Origin: Branchipolynoe longqiensis | Taxonomy: Eukaryota > Annelida > Polychaeta > Phyllodocida > Polynoidae | Reading direction: 5' to 3' | Length of the DNA: 64,000 nt | NCBI GenBank assembly: GCA_030323885.1 | Contig: CM059191.1 | Span: forward strand, 104,766,292-104,830,291 | Shown: positions 32,401 to 42,315 of the stretch, piece by piece | Layout: every line of letters starts with the position of its first letter | Numbering within the stretch: the first letter of the stretch is position 1 | Notes under the pieces: generated by a model | Seen by the model: only the letters and a program-made list of their open reading frames with translations | The model's database searches: none | What the model was told of the DNA's origin: nothing | Translations under genes and position numbers: made by a program

Positions 32401-35400
32401 GCACAGTACCTAAAAAAATCAAATTTTCAAAAGCAAAACAGTAGATATGAACCTATCTCTCCAACTTAGATACTGGTGCACTTATTGAGCATTTGTTGGT
32501 ACACAGAAGGGCATGCTAGTCAATTTAATAGAACCTGTTACCGTTGAAGTCAACTGCATGTTTGTACTTCAAATATCTCCTATGTTAATCATTTTAAAGC
32601 AAATTTACTTTACCGTAAAGTAGATTATATCGATCAGCCTAATACATTTACTCAGAAAGTGACAGAAACTAAAAACCATCGGATTATACAACTACAAACA
32701 GTGCTCTAACCGTAACCTACCTGGACTATCTTTATGCTGACACTACTTTAACAAATCATAACCGAATACAAAGATAAGTGATGAAGAATTAGACATAGCA
32801 TATATTATTTGTGAGTGTACTATGAGTATGATATAAAAATCATCGAGCTCAATGGCGCATGTAGGGTACCTGAGCTGGATGTGCGACAGACTTGCACTCC
32901 GGATCTGGGCAGGTCAGCGACTGTACATTTCCGTCTCCGATCTGCACTTCGAAGTAACCACGCATGCACTCTTTGCAGTAGACATGATTACAGCCGGAGA
33001 AGCTCAAACACACCGAGCCCAGCTTCTCCATGAAACACACCCGGCAGGTGAAAGCCGAGCCCAGGAAGTCCTTCTCCTGCTGCCGCTTATCAAACTCCAA
33101 AATGGTGGGCAGCAGAAGGCTTTGGGACGCCATGTCCTGAATGGCGCGGCTGTCATGGCGGCCGGAAGTGACGTCATCGGCCACACATGCACCACTCGCT
33201 TGTTGGTTAGTTCGCTGGGTGCTCATGGCGGCGCCACTAGCGGCACAGTTAGCGGAGTCTGTCTGACAGGGCTGGAGGTGCTTTGTGTGGATGTCCACTG
33301 TGTTAGTCAAGTCCAGGGGCGAACCGATCTGCAGGAATTCCAGGAGGTCATCCTTCAGAAAGGAAGTCCATGTGAAGAGAATGACGTCACCCTCGTTTTC
33401 CTGCCACATCTCATCTAAACGCCGGCACAGTTTGGATAGCTGTGTAGACAGACGACAAAAGCAGCCAATCATTCCCGGGTAATGAAAATCTGTCAGGCCA
33501 TGAACATGTATAACTTGCCATAACATATATCAGATATATACAATTGCACAAGTATTCAGATTAGACGCATTCAAAACTTGCACAGTACAACGCTCTTTAT
33601 AAACATATAATAAAGAACAAAAGGATTTTCTGTAATGTCCCATCTTAGTAACATATAAGGATTCTAGCATGTTAACAAGCAAATTGCAGCATAAAAAGTG
33701 GAATAAGAACTTCTCCATCTATGTACTGAACACCGAGGGTATAAATCACATTTCTCAACCATTCCAAATTGACAACTTGTTCGTGCACATATGTGAAGAA
33801 GCCGTCTTCCCTATAATAACCCGAAGCCTAGGCTCCAGTTCCTTTTCTAAAATGACAATACTTGTGATGGTTAACCCGATGGCAACACAGGGTTCACATT
33901 CATTTTGACATTAAATTCCAGGACTTTCAAGGACCTTTCAGTGCAAAATTCCGGGATGTTTTTAATACTTTTATATTAAAGTACCCTGAAGCACGGCCAT
34001 ATTCATAGTCGATTCACTGTGTAGGATGTGAAGTGTAAATCAGTGTCATGGGGGTGATCAAAATTGGAAATATTGCGCCTAGAGCGGGACTAGAACGCAC
34101 ATCTCTTTGATTCCAGGCCAGTGTGCTAACCAGTACACCACCTAGACTCCCTGACATCACCACACCACCCATGCCTACCTGTCTACGCGGTTACGTGCCT
34201 GAAAGGTCAGTGCATAAGTATTAAAAATTAAACAACAAACATATGAATAGTTTTAATATAAAAATCAAGAGGCAGGATAACAAACCCACAAAAATCACTT
34301 TAAATACAAAAACATCACTGATTAAAGTTTGGTATGATTTTCAAGGATCAATTCCACGACTTCCCAGGCCTGGAATCCTAAATTATCCAATTCCAAGACT
34401 TTCCTGGTTTTCAAGGACCCAAATGAACCACGATGCAGCAAACCATGGCAATATGACTCAGGTCTACTCTCCGCTATATTTTCTGCTAACTTAACTCAGC
34501 ATTCTTCTGAGCCTCTGGTCATTATCCGTATCACCTTGGAAGTACCTGAATGACCTTCGATTGCAAATTAGGCATAACTGAACCATGACAGAGGGTAAGT
34601 TTACTTCGAGTGGGCATGCGCATTGCAGTAGATACAACCTACCGATGAGTGAATTGAAGATCATGCATTACTTAGTAGCTCACCATTACCACCTTCCAGT
34701 GTTTTTGACAGAGGGTAAAATGGGTAACATTCGGTACCCTTAAATTTGTTGAGGGTATGACTCTGTACCCTCAAATTTGTGGGATAATTTCTTTTTAAAT
34801 GATTTTCAAGGAGCCAGAGACAATAAAGCCTCCAAACCCCTTCCCCCATTCTGGGTGCCCTCAAATTGTTTTCTGGCGGAAACCAGCCTTCGCCTACCTG
34901 TTCTAGTGTCAGCCAACTGCAGGAGAGTGTGATAAGTGGCGGTTGCTTGGAGGGGTAGTCTGGGGGAAGCTCGAAGAAACACATCACCGGTGGCAGAAAC
35001 TTGATGTTGATTGGTTCCATTGCGGCCTCCTGCACTGACTTATTTGTCTGGTCATGACCCGCTGCTACATAACAGACAAGACACCTGGCATATCAGCGAC
35101 AGAACAAATTAACACTCACCTCATACCAGTCCGCCGATTTTACTTCATACCACCAACTCGACAATGACTGACAATCGCATACAGTGCTAGAGATGTACCA
35201 ATAATAAGGGCAATGTTAAAGCTGCTGCCATCTCTTCATTGTGCAGTTTAAAAATCACTACAGCTGCAAATAGTTATCACAAATCTTAGAACGAGCTGAT
35301 TACAATTGTATTCAAATACAACAATGTAGCACATGGCAGAAATAAAATTCTTCAATCACATTTATTTTTATTTTTAAAGGTTCAAGAAGTGGAAGGGTGG

Positions 35401-36986
35401 AGGAAGGAAGTTCTCTGGCATCAGACACAGGTCATAAGGCAGTCAAAGTGCTTCAAATATACTATCGGTGATATTCACGTTTATACTACTTTACTTGGGA
35501 GCGTCTATTGTGAACTGCTTGTTTATAGTCCTTCTCTATAATTAGTGACCCGTGAGTGTACACATCTCGCAGTTCTATTTAATAGAGAACGCCTATTCAA
35601 CTGGGCAAGTATTCCCTGGCCTACGTCATTCTAACAGCTAAGGATGCTAATTAGAGCCGAATGACTAATAGTCAATTTAACCACAGGGCGGTCAGTCGTA
35701 AATAATTCCCAGACAATAGGTTGTTTCAACATATACAAATTAATACTATATAGAAATTGTCATATTTGATCATGGGTTCTGTTGGTTTGGTTATGGTACT
35801 TCCCACTTAAAGCTGCATAATCTAATGAAAGCATCACATATTCAAAACCAAAATACTTACATAGATGTGATCGTACATATCCAACTTACAAATTAGTGTA
35901 CTCATTAAATATTTATTGCAGTTTGGTGCTCCTGTATATGCTATTGTTTTTACAAAGTCCATGCCCGGCATTTTGGTGTGCATCACATTACTTTCGTATC
36001 TTTTCACTTCAAATATCTCCAAAGTTAACCACTGACAATAAAAATAAGTTACTTCAAACAAAAGTAAAATAGATAATAACGATGAACATGTACGTTTTTT
36101 TTTTTTTAATCTGCTAGAAACTGAAAACCACTGGCTTATAAATGCAATTGTAATTAACATTGCATGGTCCGATTATTTTGATTTTCTGTCATTTTCTGAG
36201 ATAAATATATGAGGTTGATCATTATAATCTACCTTACTTTAGTTTGGAGTAACTTTTATTTTAATTGTCTAAGTTATGAGATATTTGAAGTGCAAACATG
36301 CTAAATAAACTTTGGGAAGCATACCAAAACTCTGACAGCATAGGCTTGTAGTTGTACTGTAAGAGGTTCTATTAAATTGCCTCAGTATTCCCTTCTATGT
36401 GGAGACAAATGTTTTATAAGTGCAGCATTATGTTAGTGGAGTGGACCTCTCAGGCAAGGAGCCACATCGACAGGTAGGCGTGGGTAGTGTGGTGACATCA
36501 GGGAGCCTAGGTGGTGTAATGGTTAGCACACTGGCCCGGAATGCAAAGAGATGTGGTTTCGAGTCCCGCTCTAGGCGGAATATTTCCCATTTTCATCATC
36601 CCCCCATGACATTAGTTAGATACATAGAATCAAATCTAGATATCTGCTTTGGTTTTGAAAATTTGATGTTTTCATCGGGTTGGCTATTTAAATAGTTGTG
36701 CTTTGTTTTGCAGAGGTTAAGAATGGGAGACTTAGTGGTGAAGCTGGGCAATGTTGGGGAGGGGAGGGAGGTGAAGGACTGAGGCTGGTATGAGAGCACT
36801 ACTCTCATTGTGATCACCTTTTGCTTGTTGTAGGATAACGGCAAAGGGCTGTGGCAGGTGCAGGTGTGCAGCAAACTGCCCACCAGGAAGCAATCCATCG
36901 CTATCCACGGTTGTCGAGAAAACATTTGCGTCATAGATACTTGCTAGCGCAAGCAACTCGTCCTCTTGAGCCTCCTTATCGCTCAT
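29445..36986 (-). CDS. RNF14: RNF14-like RWD-RBR E3 ubiquitin ligase, 3' exons not seen
   Basis: Five coding exons on the minus strand: 36986-36818, 35034-34898, 33439-32870, 31231-31003, 29617-29445, all with GT-AG junctions in matching phases. The exon 2 acceptor is the least certain. Exon 1 starts MSDKEAQEDELLALASIYDA; exons 1-3 form the RWD domain (FELPPDYPSKQPP, LCRRLDEMW). Exon 3 holds RING1 (CRVC, CNHVYCKEC, CPDPEC). Exon 4 holds the IBR zinc ligands (YCPRKMC, CPAC, FCIFC, SPC). Exon 5 ends at KCPHCATWIS, the first Cys pair of RING2. The catalytic-Cys exon, expected below 29445, was not found. RBR ligases pass ubiquitin through that Cys, so the gene is either continued outside the window or truncated. 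A UTR acceptor (ttgcttgcag) at 37008 implies an upstream non-coding exon. Family call firm, completeness doubtful. Confidence 0.88.
30134..31060 (-). repeat. ~86-bp tandem repeat made from the 3' end of RNF14 exon 4 and its splice donor
   Basis: On the minus strand each unit has the exon-4 end (coding FCIFCK.TY.G.SPCRIKL), then the donor ggtacgtcagttaacc and about 20 intron bases. The authentic copy is at about 30990-31060. Ten further copies follow in intron 4 (starts near 30902, 30816, 30730, 30645, 30559, 30471, 30385, 30299, 30216, 30134). Three (near 30385, 30730, 30816) have GT changed to GG (gacgtccc on the plus strand), losing the donor. The unit is not a multiple of three, so read-through would shift frame. 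Confidence 0.93.
31290..31510. mobile_element. Degraded MITE remnant in RNF14 intron 3
   Basis: Internal family phrases (agataaatatatgaagttgat, gaagtaacttttaagatg) are recognisable, but both termini are eroded. Confidence 0.55.
32393..32695. mobile_element. TTAA-bounded MITE, degraded, in RNF14 intron 3
   Basis: Starts TTAAAGCTGCACAGTACC, ends CATCGGATTATACAACTAC. The interior matches the 28.2-kb copy with small deletions. Confidence 0.75.
33911..34430. other. RNF14 intron 2: mixed repeats
   Basis: Phrases attccaggactttcaagg (about 33915) and attccaagactttcctgg (about 34391) are related. A second tRNA-derived repeat lies between them. No exon-like frame is seen. Confidence 0.4.
34040..34207 (-). 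mobile_element. Second tRNA-derived SINE family, reverse copy
   Basis: On the minus strand: caggYaggcRtgggt.gtgtggtga, then a tRNA-like stretch (gagtctaggtggtgtactgg, ggttagcac-type A box, ttctagtcccgc for the B box). It matches the copy at 36449-36615 over about 160 bases. It differs in sequence from the main SINE family. Confidence 0.7.
35035..35806. other. RNF14 intron 1, left part: nothing recognised
   Basis: AT-rich intronic DNA without repeats that I can name. Confidence 0.5.
35807..36157. mobile_element. TTAA-bounded MITE in RNF14 intron 1
   Basis: Starts TTAAAGCTGCATAATCTAATG. The right end is eroded and shares its TTAA (36154-36157) with the next copy. Confidence 0.75.
36154..36691. 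mobile_element. TTAA-bounded MITE with a SINE-like insert, RNF14 intron 1
   Basis: Starts TTAACATTGCATGGTCCGATT, ends TTCATCGGGTTGGCTATTTAA. It is longer than its relatives because the second-family SINE at 36449-36615 sits inside. Confidence 0.75.
36449..36615 (+). mobile_element. Second tRNA-derived SINE family, forward copy
   Basis: The tRNA-like segment at about 36506-36580 has gcctaggtggtgtaatgg and ggttagcac as A box and ggtttcgagtcccgc as B box. The flanking ~60 bp upstream are shared with the reverse copy at 34.1 kb, so the unit is more than a tRNA pseudogene. Confidence 0.72.
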
Positions 36987-37459
36987 CGTATTGTAAGCCG
37001 AGCTGAGCTGCAAGCAAATAATAAATCGAAATTATAGATGCATTTATTAAATTCCCAACTAGTGTTAATAACAGTTCTCTTCCCTGTGGTGATAACCATG
37101 TATATGCCCGATGGCCATTCTGATTTGATGAGACTGACTCTTTGGTTTTTTGGTCAAATTAAATTTTCTATTACTCAAAATGTCTAATTATGTCATTATA
37201 TAAATAATGTGATAGTTTGGAGCTTCTGCGATATTTAAATATTAATATATTAGGATGATCGTTATAATCTACTTTACTTTTATTTTAAGCAACTTTGATT
37301 TAAACATGCAAAATAATGTTGGTATGCACACCGAAATGCTGGCTTATGGAACCATTTATATAATGATCTCAGCTACACCTCAGGCGATACACATCCAGAG
37401 GTCTTGATATCAGGCAATAAATGCTCATTATCTGATATTACTGAACCTCACAGTACAGA

Positions 37460-37814
37460 TTAAAGTTGCATAGTCCGATGGTTTTGAGTTTCTGACATTT
37501 TCTGAGATAAATACATTAGGTTGATCGTTATTATGTACCTTACTTTAGCTTGAAGTGACCTTTATTTTAAGTGACTAACTTTTGAGATATTTGAAGTGGA
37601 AACATGCAAAATGAATTTTGGCAAGCTTGTCAAAACTCTGACCCCATAGACTTCTGCAGTAACATGTTCTATTCAATTGCCTCAGTATTCCCTTCTGTGT
37701 GGTGACAAATGTTTAATACGTGCACCACTATCTAAGTTAGATATGTAGAATCAAATTTAGATAATTGTTTTGGTTTTGAACATTTTATATTTTCATCGGA
37801 CTATGCAGCTTTAA
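37460..37814. mobile_element. TTAA-bounded MITE, ~355 bp
   Basis: Starts TTAAAGTTGCATAGTCCGATG, ends CATCGGACTATGCAGCTTTAA. Both edges are well preserved, and the body is in the opposite orientation to the 28.2-kb copy. Confidence 0.9.
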
Positions 37815-38054
37815 TCTCCGGAACATTATCAGTGCGTGGGTGGATTTAAACAAACTTTATAATTATTCATTGGCTTCATTCTCTCCATTGCAATCACAGT
37901 GATGGTTATTGTTCATTTGTCCACACCAAAAGTTAAATTGTGGACACTTAACAGAAGTTCAGTCATAGAGATAGCATGGGTGATGCACCGCCATCCTATG
38001 GGACGATGCGTGAGTATCGTACGTAACACGCGGATTTGCAAGTCTCTATCATAG

Positions 38055-39711
38055 ATGGTTGCTAGTGACGAGACCAGTAGGCACTACTACTACTGGTACT
38101 ACAAAGCTGAACTACTCAATGAGTTCTTCGTCAGTGTGTTTACCAATGAAAATACGGATAATATCCCACCCTCTCCAGATTCAGGAGTCACAGAATTCAT
38201 CAGTGGCGTTGATATAACAGACGGTAAAGTAGAAAGATTAATTGAAAAACTAAATGCCTCCAAGTGTTCTGAGCAAATTGGATCTATTTTGACATCGCTA
38301 TTCCGTAAAAGCCTATTTGAAAGGAAAATACCCAAACAATGGAAAGATGCTGATGTCAAACCCCTGCATAAAAAGGGACCAAAACGCCTGGCATCAAATT
38401 ATAGACCCGTGAGTTTAACCTCCATATGCTGTAAAATGCTAGAAAGAATAATCCGAGATCGTGTCGTAGAACACTTGGATAAACTAGGATTGATATCTCC
38501 AGACCAACATGGATTCATTGGAGGCAAATCTTGCCTGACACAACGACTAGAAGTGATGGAAATTTGGACTGACTGGCTGGATCATGGCCTGGCATGGGAC
38601 ACCATCTATCTGGACTTCTCCAAAGCCTTTGACAGTGTGCCTCACAAAAGACTATTAAACAAAATCAAAACTCTGGGAATATCCGGATCAATTTCTGAAT
38701 GGATACAGGACTTCCTGTCTGAGAGAAAGCAAAGGGTAGTCGTAGGTAATAAAAAATCTTCCTTTAAGAATGTCACCTCAGGAATACCTCAGGGAAGTGT
38801 GCTGGGACCAATATTATTTATAATATTTATAAATGACCTGCCAGGCTGTGTCTCATCAAACCTAAAAGTATTTGCGGATGACACAAAAGTCTTTCGACCC
38901 ATAAAAGATGTAAGAGATAAAAATCTCTTGCAGGAGGATATTCTGAAACTAGCACAATGGTCAGAGAAAAGGCAATTGCCCTTCAATGAAAAGAAGTGCA
39001 AAATTATTCATTACAGGAAAAATAATCCTCATTATGCCTATAATATGAAGAACACTGTCCTGCAACAAGACAGCTATGAAAAGGACTTGGGCGTAACCCT
39101 CGACTCCCAACTCTCCTTTCAGAAACACATGAGGACTATCATCTCAAATGCTAACCAGAGAGTAGGAATAATTAAAAGAACTTTCCATCGCCTCAACAAG
39201 AATAATTTTCTCATTCTATTTAACTCTCTTGTTAGGCCAATTTTGGAATACTGTTCACAAATTTGGAGCCCAATTTTTCGGAAAGATATTCTGGAGATCG
39301 AAAAGGTTCAGAGACGTGCAACGAAATTAGTTGCACTTATAAATAAAGGACTTACCCTATGAAAAACGGCTTAGAGAATTGAAACTTCCTACCCTTTCCT
39401 ACAGAAGGAAAAGAAGTGACATAATTGAAGTATTCAAAATTATGAAAGGTTTTGATGAAATAGTTATGAACCAATTTTTCACCTTGAATAAAAGAGAAGC
39501 CAGTCGGGGCCATACTCTCAAACTAGTAAAACCCAGAGCCATTTCAAAGTTAAGGCAACACAGTTTCTCAAACAGGATCATAAATATATGGAACAGTCTC
39601 CCACAAAATGTTATTGTTGCCGAGTCAATAAATTCATTCAAGAATAGATTAGAAAAAGCATGGGCTGATGATCCAGGGAAATTTGACCCCTTTTTCACCA
39701 CATGCTACTAA
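38055..39711 (+). pseudogene. Non-LTR retrotransposon (LINE) reverse transcriptase, 5'-truncated, one frameshift
   Basis: The LINE reverse transcriptase copies its own RNA at a nicked target. Visible blocks are NYRPVSLTSICCKMLERII, IYLDFSKAFDSVPHKRLL, SGIPQGSVLGPILFIIFIND and the catalytic KVFADDTKVF. The usual C-terminal region follows (LEYCSQIWSPIF, VQRRATKLV), then a frameshift near 39360 and a terminal piece ending in FSNRIINIWNSLPQNVI and FDPFF (39379-39711). No endonuclease domain lies upstream, as expected for a 5'-truncated copy. Block order fits the Jockey/CR1 side of the tree, but I cannot place the clade more closely. Confidence 0.92.
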
Positions 39712-40031
39712 TTACTCCTTGTGTTGCATATTTACTTGCTCTCAAGCAAAAATGAGAGACAAATAAGTATTCACACTTCCTGTCTACCATTCGTTTTTTC
39801 GCTATTTAGAGCTGTGAAGATGCACAATTTGGCGAGATATAGTCAAGGCTATCAACTATGTGAATGAGGAAGGACTGTAATCAACAACACAAATTCAAAG
39901 TGGAATAACAATATTTAAAAAAGTAGGTTTTTGAGGGAGCAATTACTGTAATAAATGTGAACACCGAATGGTGCTTTAAAAATAATGTTATTACCATTAG
40001 CACTGTAGTAGAGCATTATGTCAACTTAACC

Positions 40032-40318
40032 TTTACTTGAACTAAATCATATATTGTTTCCATTAGTGTGCCTTTGGCGCTGTGATGTTTGTCACAGATA
40101 TCGGTACGTCAATATGAACATTACAATGAATTATATATAGCACACTAGTCACTAGTGAGTCAAATGACTAGGGATGCGGGAATAACTAGTTTTATCCTGG
40201 AACTTAATTGTGGTATGACTAACCAAGACATAGCTACTGATGTATCTGTGACAAACTCCACAATGCCAAAGACACACTAATGGAAACAGATATTAATATA
40301 TGATTTAGTTCAAGTAAA
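40032..40318. mobile_element. Inverted-repeat element (foldback/MITE), 287 bp
   Basis: Starts TTTACTTGAACTAAATCAT and ends with its complement. The arms match over about 85-90 bases with small indels (ccattagtgtgcctttgg against ccaaagacacactaatgg). No coding capacity. Confidence 0.85.
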
Positions 40319-40449
40319 ACTGCGTAATACGGTGCTGTGTGACCGAGGTAGTGGCAGTGGCCAGTGCCCGACATCTGAACTCAGAACTGGGAAGTGAGTG
40401 CCCTTTCACATTCAGATGCTGCTCGACTTGCAGTAGCCCCTAATAAAAC

Positions 40450-41042
40450 ATTCAGTATTAAAACATTCAGTATGAAAAGAACAGCGTGAAAGACCTTGGT
40501 GTATACATGGGAAGCAACTTCAAATTCACTGAACACATTGACTATATATGCCAAACAACCAGAAAATATAGTGGATTGTGCTTCATACATTTAAGTCAAG
40601 AGAAGCTGGGATAATGAAAACCTTGTGGAACTCCATAATACTCCAATGGATAAACTACTGTTCACAACTGTGGATACCCACTTCTAAAGGACAGCTGACA
40701 AAGCTAGAGTCATTGCAATGCAGCTTCACATCATATATCGAAGACACCAAGAGCCTGGATTACTGGGACAGACTAAACTTCCTCAAGACCTACTCCATTG
40801 AAAGTCGATGTGAGAGATATCAAATTATATACACCTGGAAAATGATTGAAGGCAAAGTACCTAACTATGGCATAACAACGTATCATTCAAAAAGATATGG
40901 TATCAAACCACAGATTCCAGGATACACCCATCTAATGCCAGCAGATTCAAACTCATTACTGCACATGACAAAACTGAACAGAGCATCCTCACCACATGTG
41001 ATGGGCTCTGATGGTGGAGTCCGAATTGGCCTGAACATATAC
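40450..41042 (+). pseudogene. LINE reverse-transcriptase C-terminal fragment, second element
   Basis: Coding fragments KDLGVYMGSNFKFTEHIDYI (about 40488-40548), YCSQLWIPTSKGQLTKLESL and FLKTYSIESRCERYQIIYTW match the region after the RT core of LINEs. They differ from the 38-kb copy, so this is a separate family. A frame change lies near 40580. Confidence 0.82.
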
Positions 41043-41064
41043 TAAGGCAAAGACTCTAATCAAT

Positions 41065-41664
41065 AGCTGTGTTCATACACACAAGTTTATGTCGACTTAA
41101 GACAAGTCGATTTATATGAATCGATTTAGTGTCGTGTCCACACACGCAGTACTTTTAGCCGGAAATCGATATAAGTCCAGTCTGACCAGCGCCAGTTTTC
41201 AGTTAGGCGACATCACCACGAGAGAGTGGGTTCGACCTAGATATGTATGGACTGAATCGTATTGGTTTGGAACGGTCAAAACTTCTGCTGGGCAGTGAAA
41301 CCCTAAAAATAAATGATGAAAAATATATCTGTGCACAGCTAGCAGCTTCATAGACTAAATTCTATAATTTGCGCTTTTGATCGACCGGAAAATAAACAAA
41401 CTCCGGTCTCGACTGTGCATGCGTGTGACGACATAAACTGCTTCAAATAAACCGCTTGGGTCTACACACGCACGATAAACCGACTCAAAGTATATCGATT
41501 CACCTAAACTACCTCACGAAGGTGGTTTCCATGAACCGATTTATACGAGTCGATTCAGCCCTAAATCGACACAGAGTCGCATTCACATGGCAAATGTACG
41601 TCGAACTAGGGAAGTCGATTTATATGAATCGATTTAAAGTGCGTGTGCGTGTGTGAACACAGCT
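41065..41664. mobile_element. Non-autonomous element with inverted ends, 600 bp
   Basis: Starts AGCTGTGTTCATACACACA and ends GTGTGTGAACACAGCT. Just inside each end is the self-complementary word tcgatttatatgaatcga (about 41109 and 41614). The interior has further tcgat-rich dyads. No coding frame. The target duplication is not clear. Confidence 0.8.
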
Positions 41665-42169
41665 TATCATTCACCTTTAGGCTAAGTTTACTTTAGAGTT
41701 TAGACTTTAGGACACAATACAGCTAACACTTAGTAAGTGACTTACACTAGTCTCGTATCAGGGCTGCGGAAGTAACTAACCAGTCTCGATACACGGAGTG
41801 ACTGGTCCCTGTCTAGATAAAATATTCATATCCGTCGTCCCGTAGCTCCTACTAGTCCTAGTATAAGAATTATTATGTATACGATACATCACACACTGAC
41901 ACAGGATTACAATTTTAATTTACAGGGATGTGCCTGGGTAAGCGTGGGTTGTGGCTGCGCCTGTGGTGTGGTGGAACAGCCCAGGCCAGTGTCCACAAAC
42001 CCAGACCTGCATACTCGTTTCGGCTCATTAATGAAACATACGCATTGCCTCTAAAAACGCCACTTCATATGTATAACACTGACACGCCAGCGGGGTTAAC
42101 AATCACAAAAACTCACGTATGTTTAGCAGGGACGAGCAGTCCAAATCACAAAAGGGACCATTTTGTTTT

Positions 42170-42315
42170 TTAGTTCGCGCCCTGTCCGATGAGCGGCGCC
42201 ACAGGATAGGATCATAGTTCTTGCACCTGTCACCAGAGGACGGCCGTTTTACGAAGGTTCGTGCCGCCGGCACCACGTGAAGCTTCCTCTTTCCTGCTCG
42301 TCTCGCCGACGACTC
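42170..42315 (+). promoter_or_regulatory. CpG-rich region at the 5' end of the NME gene
   Basis: In AT-rich surroundings this stretch is richer in CG (gcgccc, gagcggcgcc, gacggccg, gtgccgccgg). It is a reasonable place for the transcription start and 5' UTR. No TATA box is seen. Confidence 0.4.
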
